Part shown: in pieces, positions 20,950-32,174 of the stretch
Layout of the letters: the number at the start of each line of letters is the position of its first letter
How positions within the stretch are numbered: position 1 is the first letter of the stretch
From: Spiroplasma endosymbiont of Clivina fossor
Lineage (GTDB): Bacteria; Bacillota_I; Bacilli_A; Mycoplasmatales; Nriv7
Length of the DNA stretch: 64,000 bases
Reading direction: 5' to 3'
Assembly: GCF_964031115.1 (NCBI RefSeq)
Contig: NZ_OZ035006.1
Location: forward strand, 1,799,605-1,863,604
The notes under the pieces: model-generated
Seen by the model: only the letters and a program-made list of their open reading frames with translations
What the model was told of the DNA's origin: nothing
Database searches by the model: none
Program-made: the position numbers and the translations under genes

Positions 20950-22056
20950 ATTATGTCTGACCCTTATGGGATTGCTATTAAAACTGCAATTTCAACACTA
21001 ATTATTGCTTGTCCTTGTGCCTTGGGATTAGCGCGCGACACCTTTAGCAATAACTGTGGGAATTGCAAAGTCAACACAGGAAGGAATTATTTTTAATAAA
21101 GTTCATGCTTTTGAAAAAATTAATCAAATTGATTATTGTTGCTTTTGATAAAACCGGAATTGTTACTGATGGCAAATTAAGTATTAAGGCTATTTATGGC
21201 GAAGAAAAGCATATTACTTTTGCTGTGAGTTTAGAAAATTTTTCAGCGCATCCAATTGCTACTGCTTTTAAAGCATACCAAGAAGCATATAATATTAGTA
21301 AAGTATCCTTGACGGATGTTTTTTAAAGAAACTATTGGTTTTGGCATTCAAGGGTTATGTAATAAACAGCGAGTTACGATTTCTTCGATTACTAAATTAT
21401 TAGAAAAAAAATTTGTTTTAGCAGTTCCTTTACAAAGAATTGTTGAAAAAAGCAAAGAAATTAATCAATTGATATTGGGGTTAGCAATTGATAAAGTTAT
21501 TGTAACTTTATTTGTGTTAGAGGATCAGATTAAGTTAAATGCGATTAAAACAGTTGCTAAGTTGAAGCGAGAAGGTATTGAGGTTTATATGATTAGTGTG
21601 GTGATAATGAAGTTATTACTAGAGGAGTTGCTATTGGTATTGACCATTACTTTGCTAATATTCAACCATTAGATAAAGCTAATATTATTAAGAAATTGCA
21701 AAAACAAGGTAAAAAAGTGGCATTTGTTGGTGATGGTGTTAATGATAGTGTTGCTTTACAACAAGCTGATTTATCAATTGCGATGGGAACAGGAGCGCGG
21801 AAATTGCAGTTAATCTTAGTGATATTATTATCATTAAACCTGATGTTTTAAATATTTATAAAGCGATTGTGTTAACGAAGCAAACAAGAAGAGTTATTTG
21901 AACTAATTTTATGTGAGCATTTGGTTATAACCTTATTGCCTTACCAGTAGCAATGTTATCTGGTTGATTTTGAATATCAATTCCTAATTTTGAGTTTGCA
22001 ATTTTTGCGGCGGCGGCGATGGCATTTTCTGATCTTACTGTTGTTGTAAATTCATT

Positions 22057-23124
22057 AGACTTCTTGCAAAATTAATTTAAAATATAATTGAATTGTTGTT
22101 TTTAATAAAAAGATGGAATTTAAATGAAATTTAAAAAAAATAATCAAATAAGTGATAAAAATTTTTTAAGATTAACTGGTATTAAACATACTACTTTTAA
22201 TAAAATGCTAGAAATTTTAAAAATAGAAAAATTAAAAAAGAGATTTCGTCGCGGAAGAACCAATAAATTATCATTAGAAAATCGTATTTTAATGACTTTA
22301 GAATATTGAAGAGAATATAGAACTTATTTTCATATTGCAAAAAGTTATGATATTAGTGAAAGTAGTTGTTATAGAAATATCAAATGAATTGAAGACACTT
22401 TAATAAAACACCCTAATTTTCAACAACTTACTGGTCAAAAATCACTATTAAAAGATTATTTCAAAGATAAGACTGTTATAATTGATGTAACTGAAAGCCA
22501 AATCCAACGCCCAAAAAAAGACAAAAACAGCACTACTCAGGAAAAAAGAAAAAACACACAATAAAAACACAAGTTATAATTGAAAAAGATAGTAAAAAAA
22601 TTATTAGTTCTGATTTTTCTTATGGTAAAAACCATGACTTTAAAATTTTAAAAGATTCAAAAATTAAATTTTTACCAGAAACAACTGTTTTAGTGGATTT
22701 AGGTTATCAAGGCATACAAAAAATTAATCATAATGTTTTAATTCCTAAAAGAAAATCAAAGAAAAACCCTTTAAATAAAGAAGAAAAGCAAAATAATGAG
22801 CGAATTTCAAAAATGAGAATTGTTATTGAAAATGTTTTTGCTATACTTAAAAAATTTAAAATTATTAGTGAAAAATATCGAAATCGTAGAAAAAGATTTG
22901 CTTTAAGATTTAATTTAATAGCTTCAATTTATAATTTACAACTATTAGTTTAAATATATTTGATAATTTAAAATTTCAGTCTTTTTTTATTGTAAATAAT
23001 AATTTTTATTATGTTTTAATGACAAAATATTTGTAAAAATAATCTAAAAATTATTTTAATAACACTTTTATATTTATTTTAAATTTAAAAATTATAATTA
23101 TCATATTAATTTTGCAAGAAGTCT
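22057..23124 (+). mobile_element. IS5-A copy A4
   Basis: 1068 bp, target duplication ATT at 22054-22056 and 23125-23127. Confidence 0.95.
22124..22953 (+). CDS. IS5-A transposase (A4)
   Basis: orfA 22124-22564, slip site A7G at 22513-22520, orfB to 22953. One substitution, KIEKLKK for KIEELKK, and a GATGGAATTT ribosome-binding region in place of GGTGGAATTT. Confidence 0.9.
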
Positions 23125-23229
23125 ATTGTATTTTCGTTGAAAAAAGATTAAATATTAGATTAATTAAGTATCATTTTTTATATTCCTTAATGTTTGATAT
23201 AATTATTGAAAATAAGTAGGAGAGAATTA

Positions 23230-25845
23230 ATGAAATCATTAAGTAAAAAATATGAGCATTTTGAAGTAGAAAATGGTAAGTATGATTATTGATTAGAAAA
23301 ACGATTATTTAGTGCTGATAATATTAATAATAAACCTGTTTTTAGTATGATTTTGCCTCCACCTAATATTACGGGTAAATTACATTTGGGTCATGCTTGG
23401 AATAATACTTTACAAGATGTTATGGCGCGTTATAAAATTTTAACTGGTTATGGTGTTACTTGATTTCCGGGAATGGATCATGCAGGGATTGCTACCCAAG
23501 TAAAAGTTACTGAAAGAATATGAGATGAAGAGAAAAAACGGATTACTAATTTTTCTCGTGATCAGTTTATTACTAAAGTTAATTCGTGAAAGGATGAATA
23601 TGCTAAGGTAATTCGTGAGCAATGAGCAAAATTAGGATTAGCATTAGATTATCGTTATGAGAAGTTTACTTTAGATAGTGATGTTAATCAATTAGTTAAT
23701 GAAACATTTGTTAAATTATATAATGATGGTTTAATTTATCGTGGCAAAAAAATTATTAATTGAGACCCACAATTAAAAACAGCGTTATCGAATATGGAAG
23801 TAACTTATAAAGAAGTTCAAGGTAAAATGTATTATCTTAATTATCCCTTAGTAGATAGTGATGAAATGATTACAATTGCCACAACAAGACCAGAAACGAT
23901 GTTTGCTGATCAGGCTTTAGTTTTTCATCCTAATGATGTTCGTTATCAAAAGTATCTTCATAAAGAAGTTATTAATCCCGTTAATAAACAAAGAATTCCG
24001 ATAATTGCTGATGAATACATTGTTATGGAATTTGGAACAGGAATAATGAAATGTACGCCTGCTCATGATTTTAATGATTATCAAATTGCTAAAAGACATA
24101 ATTTGGATTTAATTATTTGTATGGATTCTGGTGGCATAATGAATGCCACAGCTTTACAATATGAGGGATTAGACCGTTTTGTTTGTCGACAACAGTTAAT
24201 AGGTGATTTAGAAAAACAAAATTTAGTTGTTAAAATTGCTGATTTTGTTCATCAAGTAGGATATTCAGAACGCAGTGATGCTATTATTGAACCATATTTA
24301 TCAGAACAATGGTTTGTTAAAATGCAGCCATTAGTAAATAGAGCTTTAAAATTACAAAATAGTGCTGATGCGATTTTGTTTTATCCATCAAGATTTGCAA
24401 ATATTTTAGATCAATGGTTAGAAAATATTCAGGATTGATGTATCTCCCGACAATTGTGATGGGGTCATCAATTGCCAGTATGATATCATCAAGATACTAA
24501 GGAAATTATTGTGGCCATAACGCCACCTAATAAAGAAGAATGAGTACAAGATAGTGATGTTTTAGATACTTGATTTTCTAGTGCTTTGTGACCTTTAATA
24601 TTTGCTCAACAAAATAATGATAAATTATTTTTTGAAAAATATTTGCCAAATTCCTTGTTAGTTACTGGTTATGATATTATTTTCTTTTGAATTAGTCGGA
24701 TGATTTTTGAATCATTATATTTAGTTAATAAAAAACCTTTCAAAACGGTATTAATTCATGGTTTAATTCGTGATGAACAAGGAAGAAAAATGTCAAAATC
24801 TTTAGGTAATGGGATTGATCCAATGGATATTATTACTGAGTATGGTGCTGATAGTTTACGATTTTTTTTATTAACTAATAGTACTCCGGGGCAAGATTTA
24901 CGATTTAGTATTACTAAAGTTCGTTCTTCGTGAAATTTTATTAATAAACTTTGAAATGCTAGCAGATATGTGCTTTTAAATTTAGCCAATGATTTTAAGC
25001 CAGTGAATAATATTTTAGATTTACAATTAGAGGCTGTTGATTATTGAATTTTAAATAATTTTAATTTTGTTCTTGAAAAGGTGCAAGCAAATATGGAGAA
25101 ATATGAATTTGTTGTTAGTGGTAAATATCTTTTTGATTTTGTTTGAGATGATTTTTGCTCTTGATATATTGAGTTATCAAAAAGTAATTTACAAAATCCT
25201 AAAACTAAAGTGGGGTCAATTCAAGTATTATTTTATCTTTTAAAGCAAATTGTTATTTTATTGCATCCTTTAATTCCTTTTGTAACTGAAGAGATTTATC
25301 AAAAGATGTTTAATAACGGCAAATCAATTATGGAAGAAAAATATCCGATAGTTTTAGAAAATATTGCTCCCGTAAATTATTTAGTTAATGTTATTAACAT
25401 TACAACAGTTATTAGAGAATTACGAGCAACAAGAAATATTAAGCATCACATTGCTTTGAATTTTAATTTAAATTCTGATAATCTTGATTATCAGAAATAT
25501 GCTCAGGAAATTAATGGTTTTTTGCAAAAGTTAACTAATAGTCAAATGACAACTATTAATGAGAAAATATCTCATTTAGGACAAACAATCGCGCTTCCTT
25601 TAATTGATGGAACAATTGATGTTTTTTTAGATATGACAATTAATAAAAAAGAACAACAATTATTTATTCAAAAACAGTTACAAGATATTCATCGTGAGTT
25701 AGAACGAAGTAAAACAATATTAAATAATGAACAGTTTTTAAATAAGGCTCCAATTGCAAAAGTTAATGCTGAAAAGCATAAATATGAACAGTATGAGGAA
25801 TTATATAAACAATTACAAAAAAAATTACAAGACATTTTATCTTAG
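23230..25845 (+). CDS. valS: Valyl-tRNA synthetase
   Basis: Class I aminoacyl-tRNA synthetase charging tRNA-Val, cytoplasmic. 871 residues, normal length. HIGH-type signature [15 protein letters not shown] near residue 42; CP1 editing domain with [21 protein letters not shown] loop [16 protein letters not shown]; anticodon-binding helices; and the C-terminal coiled coil typical of ValRS ([20 protein letters not shown]). Many UGA Trp codons, all at positions where Trp fits, for example TWFPGMDH. Start ATG 23230 after AGGAGAG. No frame damage: the only long undamaged chromosomal gene in the first 40 kb apart from ffh and engB. Confidence 0.97.
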
Positions 25846-25871
25846 TTATTAATAAATATTTTAAAGGAAAT

Positions 25872-27016
25872 TTTTAATTTTGTCGAAAACTCTTGATAAA
25901 ATAAAAAAAATCATCAACTTGATAATTTTAAAAGGCTTTTATGTAAAATTACTATTTTTACTTTAACTTTTTTATACATTAAAATATAATACCGCTGTTT
26001 GTTGGTTTGGAGTTAAACCCTTATGTTGGTATTTTCATTTTCAGAGATTTAAATAATTTTGAATATTAGTAAAACCTAAACCATGATAATGAATTAAGGC
26101 TTCTTTAAGACTAGATTGTAATTTACTGATTTTATTTAAGTTACGATAACTAGCTTCAGGATTAATTGTTGTTTTAGTTACACATAAAGTAGAATTTGTT
26201 TGTTTTGCTACTAAAAAATATAATTTTTGCATATCAGAAGTAATAATTGAATTTTCGTTAATTAATTCTTTGTTCATATTTTCAATAACTCATTGTTTTT
26301 GTAAACGTTTGGTGTTTGTGGATTTAACATAAATATTGTTATTATTATCAATTGCCATTTGAATACAGCATTTAGTATTAGTTGCGAATGGGTCAAGGTG
26401 AATTCTTCGTGGATCAGTTTTATATTTGAAATTTCCTTTATGGATTTCTTTAATAAATGTTTCATCGATTTGGATTTTACCAGATAATTTTTTAAATTTT
26501 AATTGGGTATTTTCTAATTGTTTTGATTTCATTAATTTTTGACGATTATATCAAGCAGTTTTTAATGTAGTTTTAATAAAACGAGAAATTGTTTTACTAG
26601 ATTGCCCCAGCAATGAAATTTGAATCAATAAATTTCATTGTTCATAATTTAAATGACTTCAATAAATAAAATGATTACGAAAAGCGTCAAAACTTGCACG
26701 GCAATTTTTACATAAATATTTTTGTTTTCCTTCTGAATTATGTCCATTTTTAACGCAATGGTAAGATTCACATTTAGGGCATTTAATACCTTGCGCTCTA
26801 AATTTTTGATCAATTTCATTTAAACGTTTTTGTTTTTTTATTAATTCTGCTTGTTGTTTGACTTTTTCATAAAATTCTAAAAATTGATCATCTGTTAAAG
26901 TATTTACTAGTTCTTGAATTATTTTTTCCATAATTATTATCCACCTCTATCATATTAAAATATACCTAAAATTAAGTATATTCAATAAATATCAAGAGTT
27001 TTCGACAAAATTAAAA
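25872..27016 (-). mobile_element. IS1595-type element, copy Z3
   Basis: 1145 bp; perfect 8-bp duplication AAGGAAAT at 25864-25871 and 27017-27024. Because the duplicated target is not AT-only, this copy fixes the element borders best. Confidence 0.97.
25972..26931 (-). CDS. IS1595-type transposase (Z3)
   Basis: Intact, 319 residues; KVKQQ and RAQGIK variant, the majority type. Confidence 0.92.
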
Positions 27017-27457
27017 AAGGAAATTCATTATTTTATAAGTAATTTAATTACGGGTGAAAAAATGAAGAAACCTAAAATTATTATTTTTGCTATTAATAAT
27101 AAGTATTCTTATTTTAATGGGATTTTTATTATCGCATTTTTTTATTAATGCTGATATTAATATCATAAAACCACAACCAAATATTGTTACTAAATCAAGT
27201 ATTGAGATTAATTTTTTAGTCAAAAATAATTTGCCGTTGCTAAGAAATATATTGCCAAAAAAGATTAGTATTAATAAAAATGAACAAAAAATTAATAAAC
27301 AGCGCTTAGTGGACATTATTTTTTATTATCAAGTGCCGTTGTATTATTTTCAGCCCTTGGCATCAAAAAATTATTACAAGTTATTTACAATAATATTACT
27401 ATTGAATTAGAACCATTTTCGCAAGACATTGCTAAAGTTTATATTGAAGATGTTACT

Positions 27458-28525
27458 AGACTTCTTGCAAAATTAATTTAAAATATAATTGAATTGTTGT
27501 TTTTAATAAAAAGGTGGAATTTAAATGAAATTTAAAAAAAATAATCAAATAAGTGATAAAAATTTTTTAAGATTAACTGGTATTAAACATACTACTTTTA
27601 ATAAAATGCTAGAAATTTTAAAAATAGAAGAATTAAAAAAGAGATTTCGTCGCGGAAGAACCAATAAATTATCATTAGAAAATCGTATTTTAATGACTTT
27701 AGAATATTGAAGAGAATATAGAACTTATTTTCATATTGCAAAAAGTTATGATATTAGTGAAAGTAGTTGTTATAGAAATATCAAATGAATTGAAGACACT
27801 TTAATAAAACACCCTAATTTTCAACAACTTACTGGTCAAAAATCACTATTAAAAGATTATTTCAAAGATAAGACTGTTATAATTGATATAACTGAAAGCC
27901 AAATCCAACGCCCAAAAAAAGACAAAAACAGCACTACTCAGGAAAAAAGAAAAAACACACAATAAAAACACAAGTTATAATTGAAAAAGATAGTAAAAAA
28001 ATTATTAGTTCTGATTTTTCTTATGGTAAAAACCATGACTTTAAAATTTTAAAAGATTCAAAAATTAAATTTTTACCAGAAACAACTGTTTTAGTGGATT
28101 TAGGTTATCAAGGCATACAAAAAATTAATCATAATGTTTTAATTCCTAAAAGAAAATCAAAGAAAAACCCTTTAAATAAAGAAGAAAAGCAAAATAATGA
28201 GCGAATTTCAAAAATGAGAATTGTTATTGAAAATGTTTTTGCTATACTTAAAAAATTTAAAATTATTAGTGAAAAATATCGAAATCGTAGAAAAAGATTT
28301 GCTTTAAGATTTAATTTAATAGCTTCAATTTATAATTTACAACTATTAGTTTAAATATATTTGATAATTTAAAATTTCAGTCTTTTTTTATTGTAAATAA
28401 TAATTTTTATTATGTTTTAATAACAAAATATTTGTAAAAATAATCTAAAAATTATTTTAATAACACTTTTATATTTATTTTAAATTTAAAAATTATAATT
28501 ATCATATTAATTTTGCAAGAAGTCT
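27458..28525 (+). mobile_element. IS5-A copy A5
   Basis: 1068 bp, target duplication ACT at 27455-27457 and 28526-28528. Confidence 0.95.
27525..28354 (+). CDS. IS5-A transposase (A5)
   Basis: Intact except IIDITES for IIDVTES next to the first catalytic Asp. Confidence 0.9.
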
Positions 28526-28607
28526 ACTGTATCTTTTTTGCAAGGTATTTTAAAGTTAGGGACGCGTAAAGTTTTGTTAGGTAGGTAAAGATTTGAATAA
28601 ATATTAA

Positions 28608-28636
28608 GACAGTCAGTACTGACTGTCTTTTTATTT
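28608..28636 (+). terminator. Intrinsic terminator
   Basis: AAGACAGTCAGT / ACTGACTGTCTT palindrome followed by T5, 20 bp after the pseudogene stop. Confidence 0.85.
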
Positions 28637-28639
28637 TAT

Positions 28640-29040
28640 AAGGTATTAAAAATTTGTTCTTTGAAAATTAAATACAAGTGAGTTAATAATGTTGGTATGT
28701 ATTAAAGCACGATAAATTGTGGGTGGTCGCCATAACCAAAAGAAGTTTACCAGTTAATAGATAACATCCTATTAGCTATAGCAATTTGTTTCGTTTTGCA
28801 ATAAAAAAATGAATGGGTGGATTTCCTAAAAATATACACGCTATTAAATTAGTTTCAAGGGCAGGATGCGGATGTTAAAGTGTAGAAATTTCTATGAATA
28901 GGGGTATGCTAAGTTTAAAATTATTAAAATCTTTATCTAATTAAAAAACAAAATTTAATAACAAAGCTTGTTAAACACTTAAATCTGCGATATATAAGTG
29001 TTTAAAAAACTAGTTATTTTTCTTTCAAAATTAATCAAAT
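28640..29040. other. Gene-free stretch of about 400 bp between two MITE-type ends
   Basis: No open frame of note. It starts with TTGTTCTTTGAAAATTAAAT, a motif like the leaders of rRNA operons, but no rRNA follows. The hairpin TTAAACACTTA / TAAGTGTTTAA lies at about 28972-29006. Left-end repeats (GACGCGTAAAGTTTTGTTAGG type) bound it in inverted orientation, at 28561 and 29070. Confidence 0.4.
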
Positions 29041-29061
29041 ATTTTTCCACCTAACAAAACT

Positions 29062-29406
29062 TTACGCGTCCGTTTCACAAATAACCCGAATATTATTATC
29101 TGGATCTGAAATAGATTTAATAATGTCATTATCTAATAATTTTTTTAAAACATTATTACATAAATCAGATAAAAATTTTTTAGAATCCCATTCATCAACT
29201 TTTACTACTTCTGTTTTTATATAATTATTGTTTTGTCTTTTATTTCTATTTAAATTTTCTAAATTATTTGTTTGCGAATAATTAACTTCACTACTTTCTA
29301 ATTTAATTTGTTGTTCTTTTGCTGAAGTCGGACTGTTTGCAACCAATGTTAATATTCCGCTTCCTGCAATTGTTATTGTTCCTAAAATTTCTAGTAATTT
29401 TTTCAT
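29062..29406 (-). CDS. Secreted protein with signal peptide and RNKR motif
   Basis: 114 residues. Signal peptide MKKLLEILGTITIAGSGILT LVANS, a polar segment, then NLENLNRNKRQNNN (RNKR at 54-57), then an acidic C-terminal part ending CETDA. The first 57 residues match the secreted protein at 56621-57103 closely while the remainder is unrelated. The stop TAA lies inside a MITE-type end repeat, so the natural C terminus is probably lost. RBS GAAAGGAATT. Function unknown. Confidence 0.75.
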   Translation of the reverse strand: MKKLLEILGTITIAGSGILTLVANSPTSAKEQQIKLESSEVNYSQTNNLENLNRNKRQNNNYIKTEVVKVDEWDSKKFLSDLCNNVLKKLLDNDIIKSISDPDNNIRVICETDA

Positions 29407-29500
29407 ATTAATTAAATTCCTTTCGTGAATTTTTACTAATTAATAAAATTTACAACACATTTTCCTTTCTCCAAATCTTAGTCTGGAATCTCTTTACTTT
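29407..29500 (-). promoter_or_regulatory. Conserved leader of secreted-protein genes, copy 1
   Basis: About 90 bp upstream of the start, containing TTTGGAGAAAGGAAAA, AATTTTATTAATTAGTAAAA and CACGAAAGGAAT. The same blocks precede the genes at 52843 and 56621. Confidence 0.6.
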
Positions 29501-29511
29501 GGAATTTCATT

Positions 29512-30557
29512 AGACTTCTTGCAAAATTAATTTAAAATATAATTGAATTGTTGTTTTTAATAAAAAGGTGGAATTTAAATGAAATTTAAAAAAAATAATC
29601 AAATAAGTGATAAAAATTTTTTAAGATTAACTGGTATTAAACATACTACTTTTAATAAAATGCTAGAAATTTTAAAAATAGAAGAATTAAAAAAGAGATT
29701 TCGTCGCGGAAGAACCAATAAATTATCATTAGAAAATCGTATTTTAATGACTTTAGAATATTGAAGAGAATATAGAACTTATTTTCATATTGCAAAAAGT
29801 TATGATATTAGTGAAAGTAGTTGTTATAGAAATATCAAATGAATTGAAGACACTTTAATAAAACACCCTAATTTTCAACAACTTACTGGTCAAAAATCAC
29901 TATTAAAAGATTATTTCAAAGATAAGACTGTTATAATTGATGTAACTGAAAGCCAAATCCAACGCCCAAAAAAAGACAAAAACAGCACTACTCAGGAAAA
30001 AAGAAAAAACACACAATAAAAACACAAGTTATAATTGAAAAAGATAGTAAAAAAATTATTAGTTCTGATTTTTCTTATGGTAAAAACCATGACTTTAAAA
30101 TTTTAAAAGATTCAAAAATTAAATTTTTACCAGAAACAACTGTTTTAGTGGATTTAGGTTATCAAGGCATACAAAAAATTAATCATAATGTTTTAATTCC
30201 TAAAAGAAAATCAAAGAAAAACCCTTTAAATAAAGAAGAAAAGCAAAATAATGAGCGAATTTCAAAAATGAGAATTGTTATTGAAAATGTTTTTGCTATA
30301 CTTAAAAAATTTAAAATTATTAGTGAAAAATATCGAAATCGTAGAAAAAGATTTGCTTTAAGATTTAATTTAATAGCTTCAATTTATAATTTACAACTAT
30401 TAGTTTAAATATATTTGATAATTTAAAATTTCAGTCTTTTTTTATTGTAAATAATAATTTTTATTATGTTTTAATGACAAAATATTTGTAAAAATAATCT
30501 AAAAATTATTTTTAAATTTAAAAATTAATATGATAATTATAATTTTGCAAGAAGTCT
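29512..30557 (+). mobile_element. IS5-A copy A6, rearranged right end
   Basis: 1046 bp, target duplication ATT at 29509-29511 and 30558-30560. Near the right end about 22 bp are missing and the segment ATAATTATCATATTAA is present as its reverse complement. Confidence 0.93.
29579..30408 (+). CDS. IS5-A transposase (A6)
   Basis: Intact orfA and orfB, although the right end of the element is altered. Confidence 0.9.
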
Positions 30558-30748
30558 ATTATATACCAACAAACAAAAATTTTTACTTTTTTTAAGTCAT
30601 TAAATATGAATAAATTACTATGATCGTTCAAACAAATTTATAGAATAGCAATAAATTTTAGAAAAACATTTATCATTAAAACAAAGAAAATAAGTTAAGT
30701 AAATTTAACTTTGTTAAAATTATTCTACCAAGAAAGGTGATTTTTTTT

Positions 30749-32131
30749 ATGTTAAAAATTAATAATAATGTAAAAATGTTAGAAAACAAACATTGATTCA
30801 GTTTATTCGCAACCCATAAAAATATGTACACCAACAAATGCGAACAACTAGCTAATGAATACGAAAAATTAGATGAATATTTATATAAATATCATTATCG
30901 GTTAAAACAAGGTTATAAAGTAGTTCATTTTGCATCAAGAACAATTATTACAATTTTTGGTGAAGTTATTTTTAAACGACGCCGATATAAATATTGAAAT
31001 CAAAAATCAGGTAAATTTGAATATGTATGTTTACTAGATAAAGAAATTGGTTTATTGCCCAAACAACGCATTTATTTTGATGTTCAATTTAAAGTTTTAA
31101 ATCTTTTGGGTGATGGTAAACGGTATCGCGATGTTTTAGATACTCTAAATCATTGTTATATTTCAAAAGCTAGTATTTCAAGTATTTTAAATAAATACAA
31201 TATTGCTGAATATTTTCAACTAGCAGAAAAAGAAACTAAAACTAGAATTGATGTCAAAAATAAGGATTTATATATTCAACTAGATGAGACATTTTTAGCG
31301 ACATTAGATAAGAAAGTTAAACAAGACCAAAGAATTCGTTTAGTTACTTTTCATACCGGACATAAAGAAAAAAATTACAAAAATGCTCGTAGAGAATTAG
31401 AAAACAAACGAGGTCATTTTCTAATATTAAAAGTTGGTAAACGAATAAATACGATGGATTATCGTGATTTATTAATTAAGGAATTACAAAAACATTATGT
31501 AAATATTAATTATGACAAAATAATTGTTTGTGGCGATGGTGATACTTGAATTAGAGAAATTGCCAATAGTTTTGGTAATGTTAGATATATTTTAGATGGT
31601 TATCACGCTATTAAAAAATTAAAACAAACGGCATTTAATATTATTTTTGAAAATCGCAAAGTAACACTAAATAGTTGAATTAAATTATATAAGGATGGAA
31701 ATCATCAAGAATTAATCAAAAACATTCGCAATGTTGCTAAAAATGAATTAAATAAAAATATTAAAACAAATTTAAGGAAGGCTAGTAATTATTTCAGTAA
31801 TAATAAGCAAGGTATTCATAATCAAAATTTAGAATGAAATATCGGTTGTAGCATTGAAAGTGATGTATCGCATTTAGTAAAACAACAATTAGGATATGGA
31901 GCAAAAATATATAATCATAAGAATTTAAATAACTTATTACATTTAAGAATGGCAAATTTAAACAAATTAAATGTATTGCATTACATTAATGAAAATATTA
32001 ATTCAGAAATAGAAATCAGAAAAGAAATATATAAAAATTCATTATGAAATAAATATAATAATAAAAATGATGATAGTTGAATTAATTATAAAGGTAATGC
32101 TGTAACAAATAAATATAATAGATTTAAGTAA
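30749..32131 (+). CDS. ISLre2-family transposase (UPF0236)
   Basis: 460 residues, full family length. MLKINNNVKMLENKHWFSLF at the start; GEVIFKRRRYKYWNQKSGKF; the DDE-like core with LYIQLDETFLATLD, CGDGDTWIREIAN and ILDGYHAIKKL; then WNIGCSIESDVSHLVKQQLG near the C terminus, which is diagnostic of ISLre2. Several UGA Trp codons. RBS AAGAAAGGTGA. It appears intact and is the only complete copy here; 3' fragments lie at 6573-6655, 33321-33430 and 38508-38664. Confidence 0.92.
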
Positions 32132-32174
32132 GTAAAAATATTAGTTAAAATTTAATAAAATTAATAATTTTTCA

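Larger units (their letters stand above)
20950..23158 (+). pseudogene. copA: Copper-type P1B ATPase, C-terminal part (interrupted by IS5-A A4)
   Basis: Contains the diagnostic motifs in order: IIACPCALGLA (metal-coordinating CPC), FDKTGIVTDG (phosphorylated Asp), SAHPIATAF (HP motif), GDGVNDSVALQQADLSIAMG. Then two C-terminal helices (NLIALPVAMLSGWFWISIPN and FAIFAAAAMAFSDLTVVVNS). At least five frameshifts: a CGCG insertion after LGLA (near 21033), an extra T near 21139, the T6 tract at 21320, and breaks near 21600 and 21800. IS5-A A4 (22057-23124) splits the last codons; joining the sides gives VVNSLYFRWKKIKY and TAG at 23156-23158. Clearly dead, but the ends of the gene are still present. 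Confidence 0.92.
27062..28588 (+). pseudogene. Decayed membrane protein gene, interrupted by IS5-A A5
   Basis: Starts MKKPKIIIFA, then needs a frame change near 27090 to read ISILILMGFLLSHFFINADI, and another near 27312 to read SGHYFLLSSAVVLFSALGIK and ITIELEPFSQDIAKVYIEDV. After A5 the frame continues VSFLQGILKLGTRKVLLGR and TAA 28586-28588. At least two hydrophobic helices. Function not recognised. Its last codons coincide with a left-end repeat of the MITE family (28560-28579). Confidence 0.65.

Noticed and set aside
28655-28680. rRNA operon leader
   Set aside because: The TTCTTTGAAAA motif resembles such leaders, but no 16S, 23S or 5S sequence follows.
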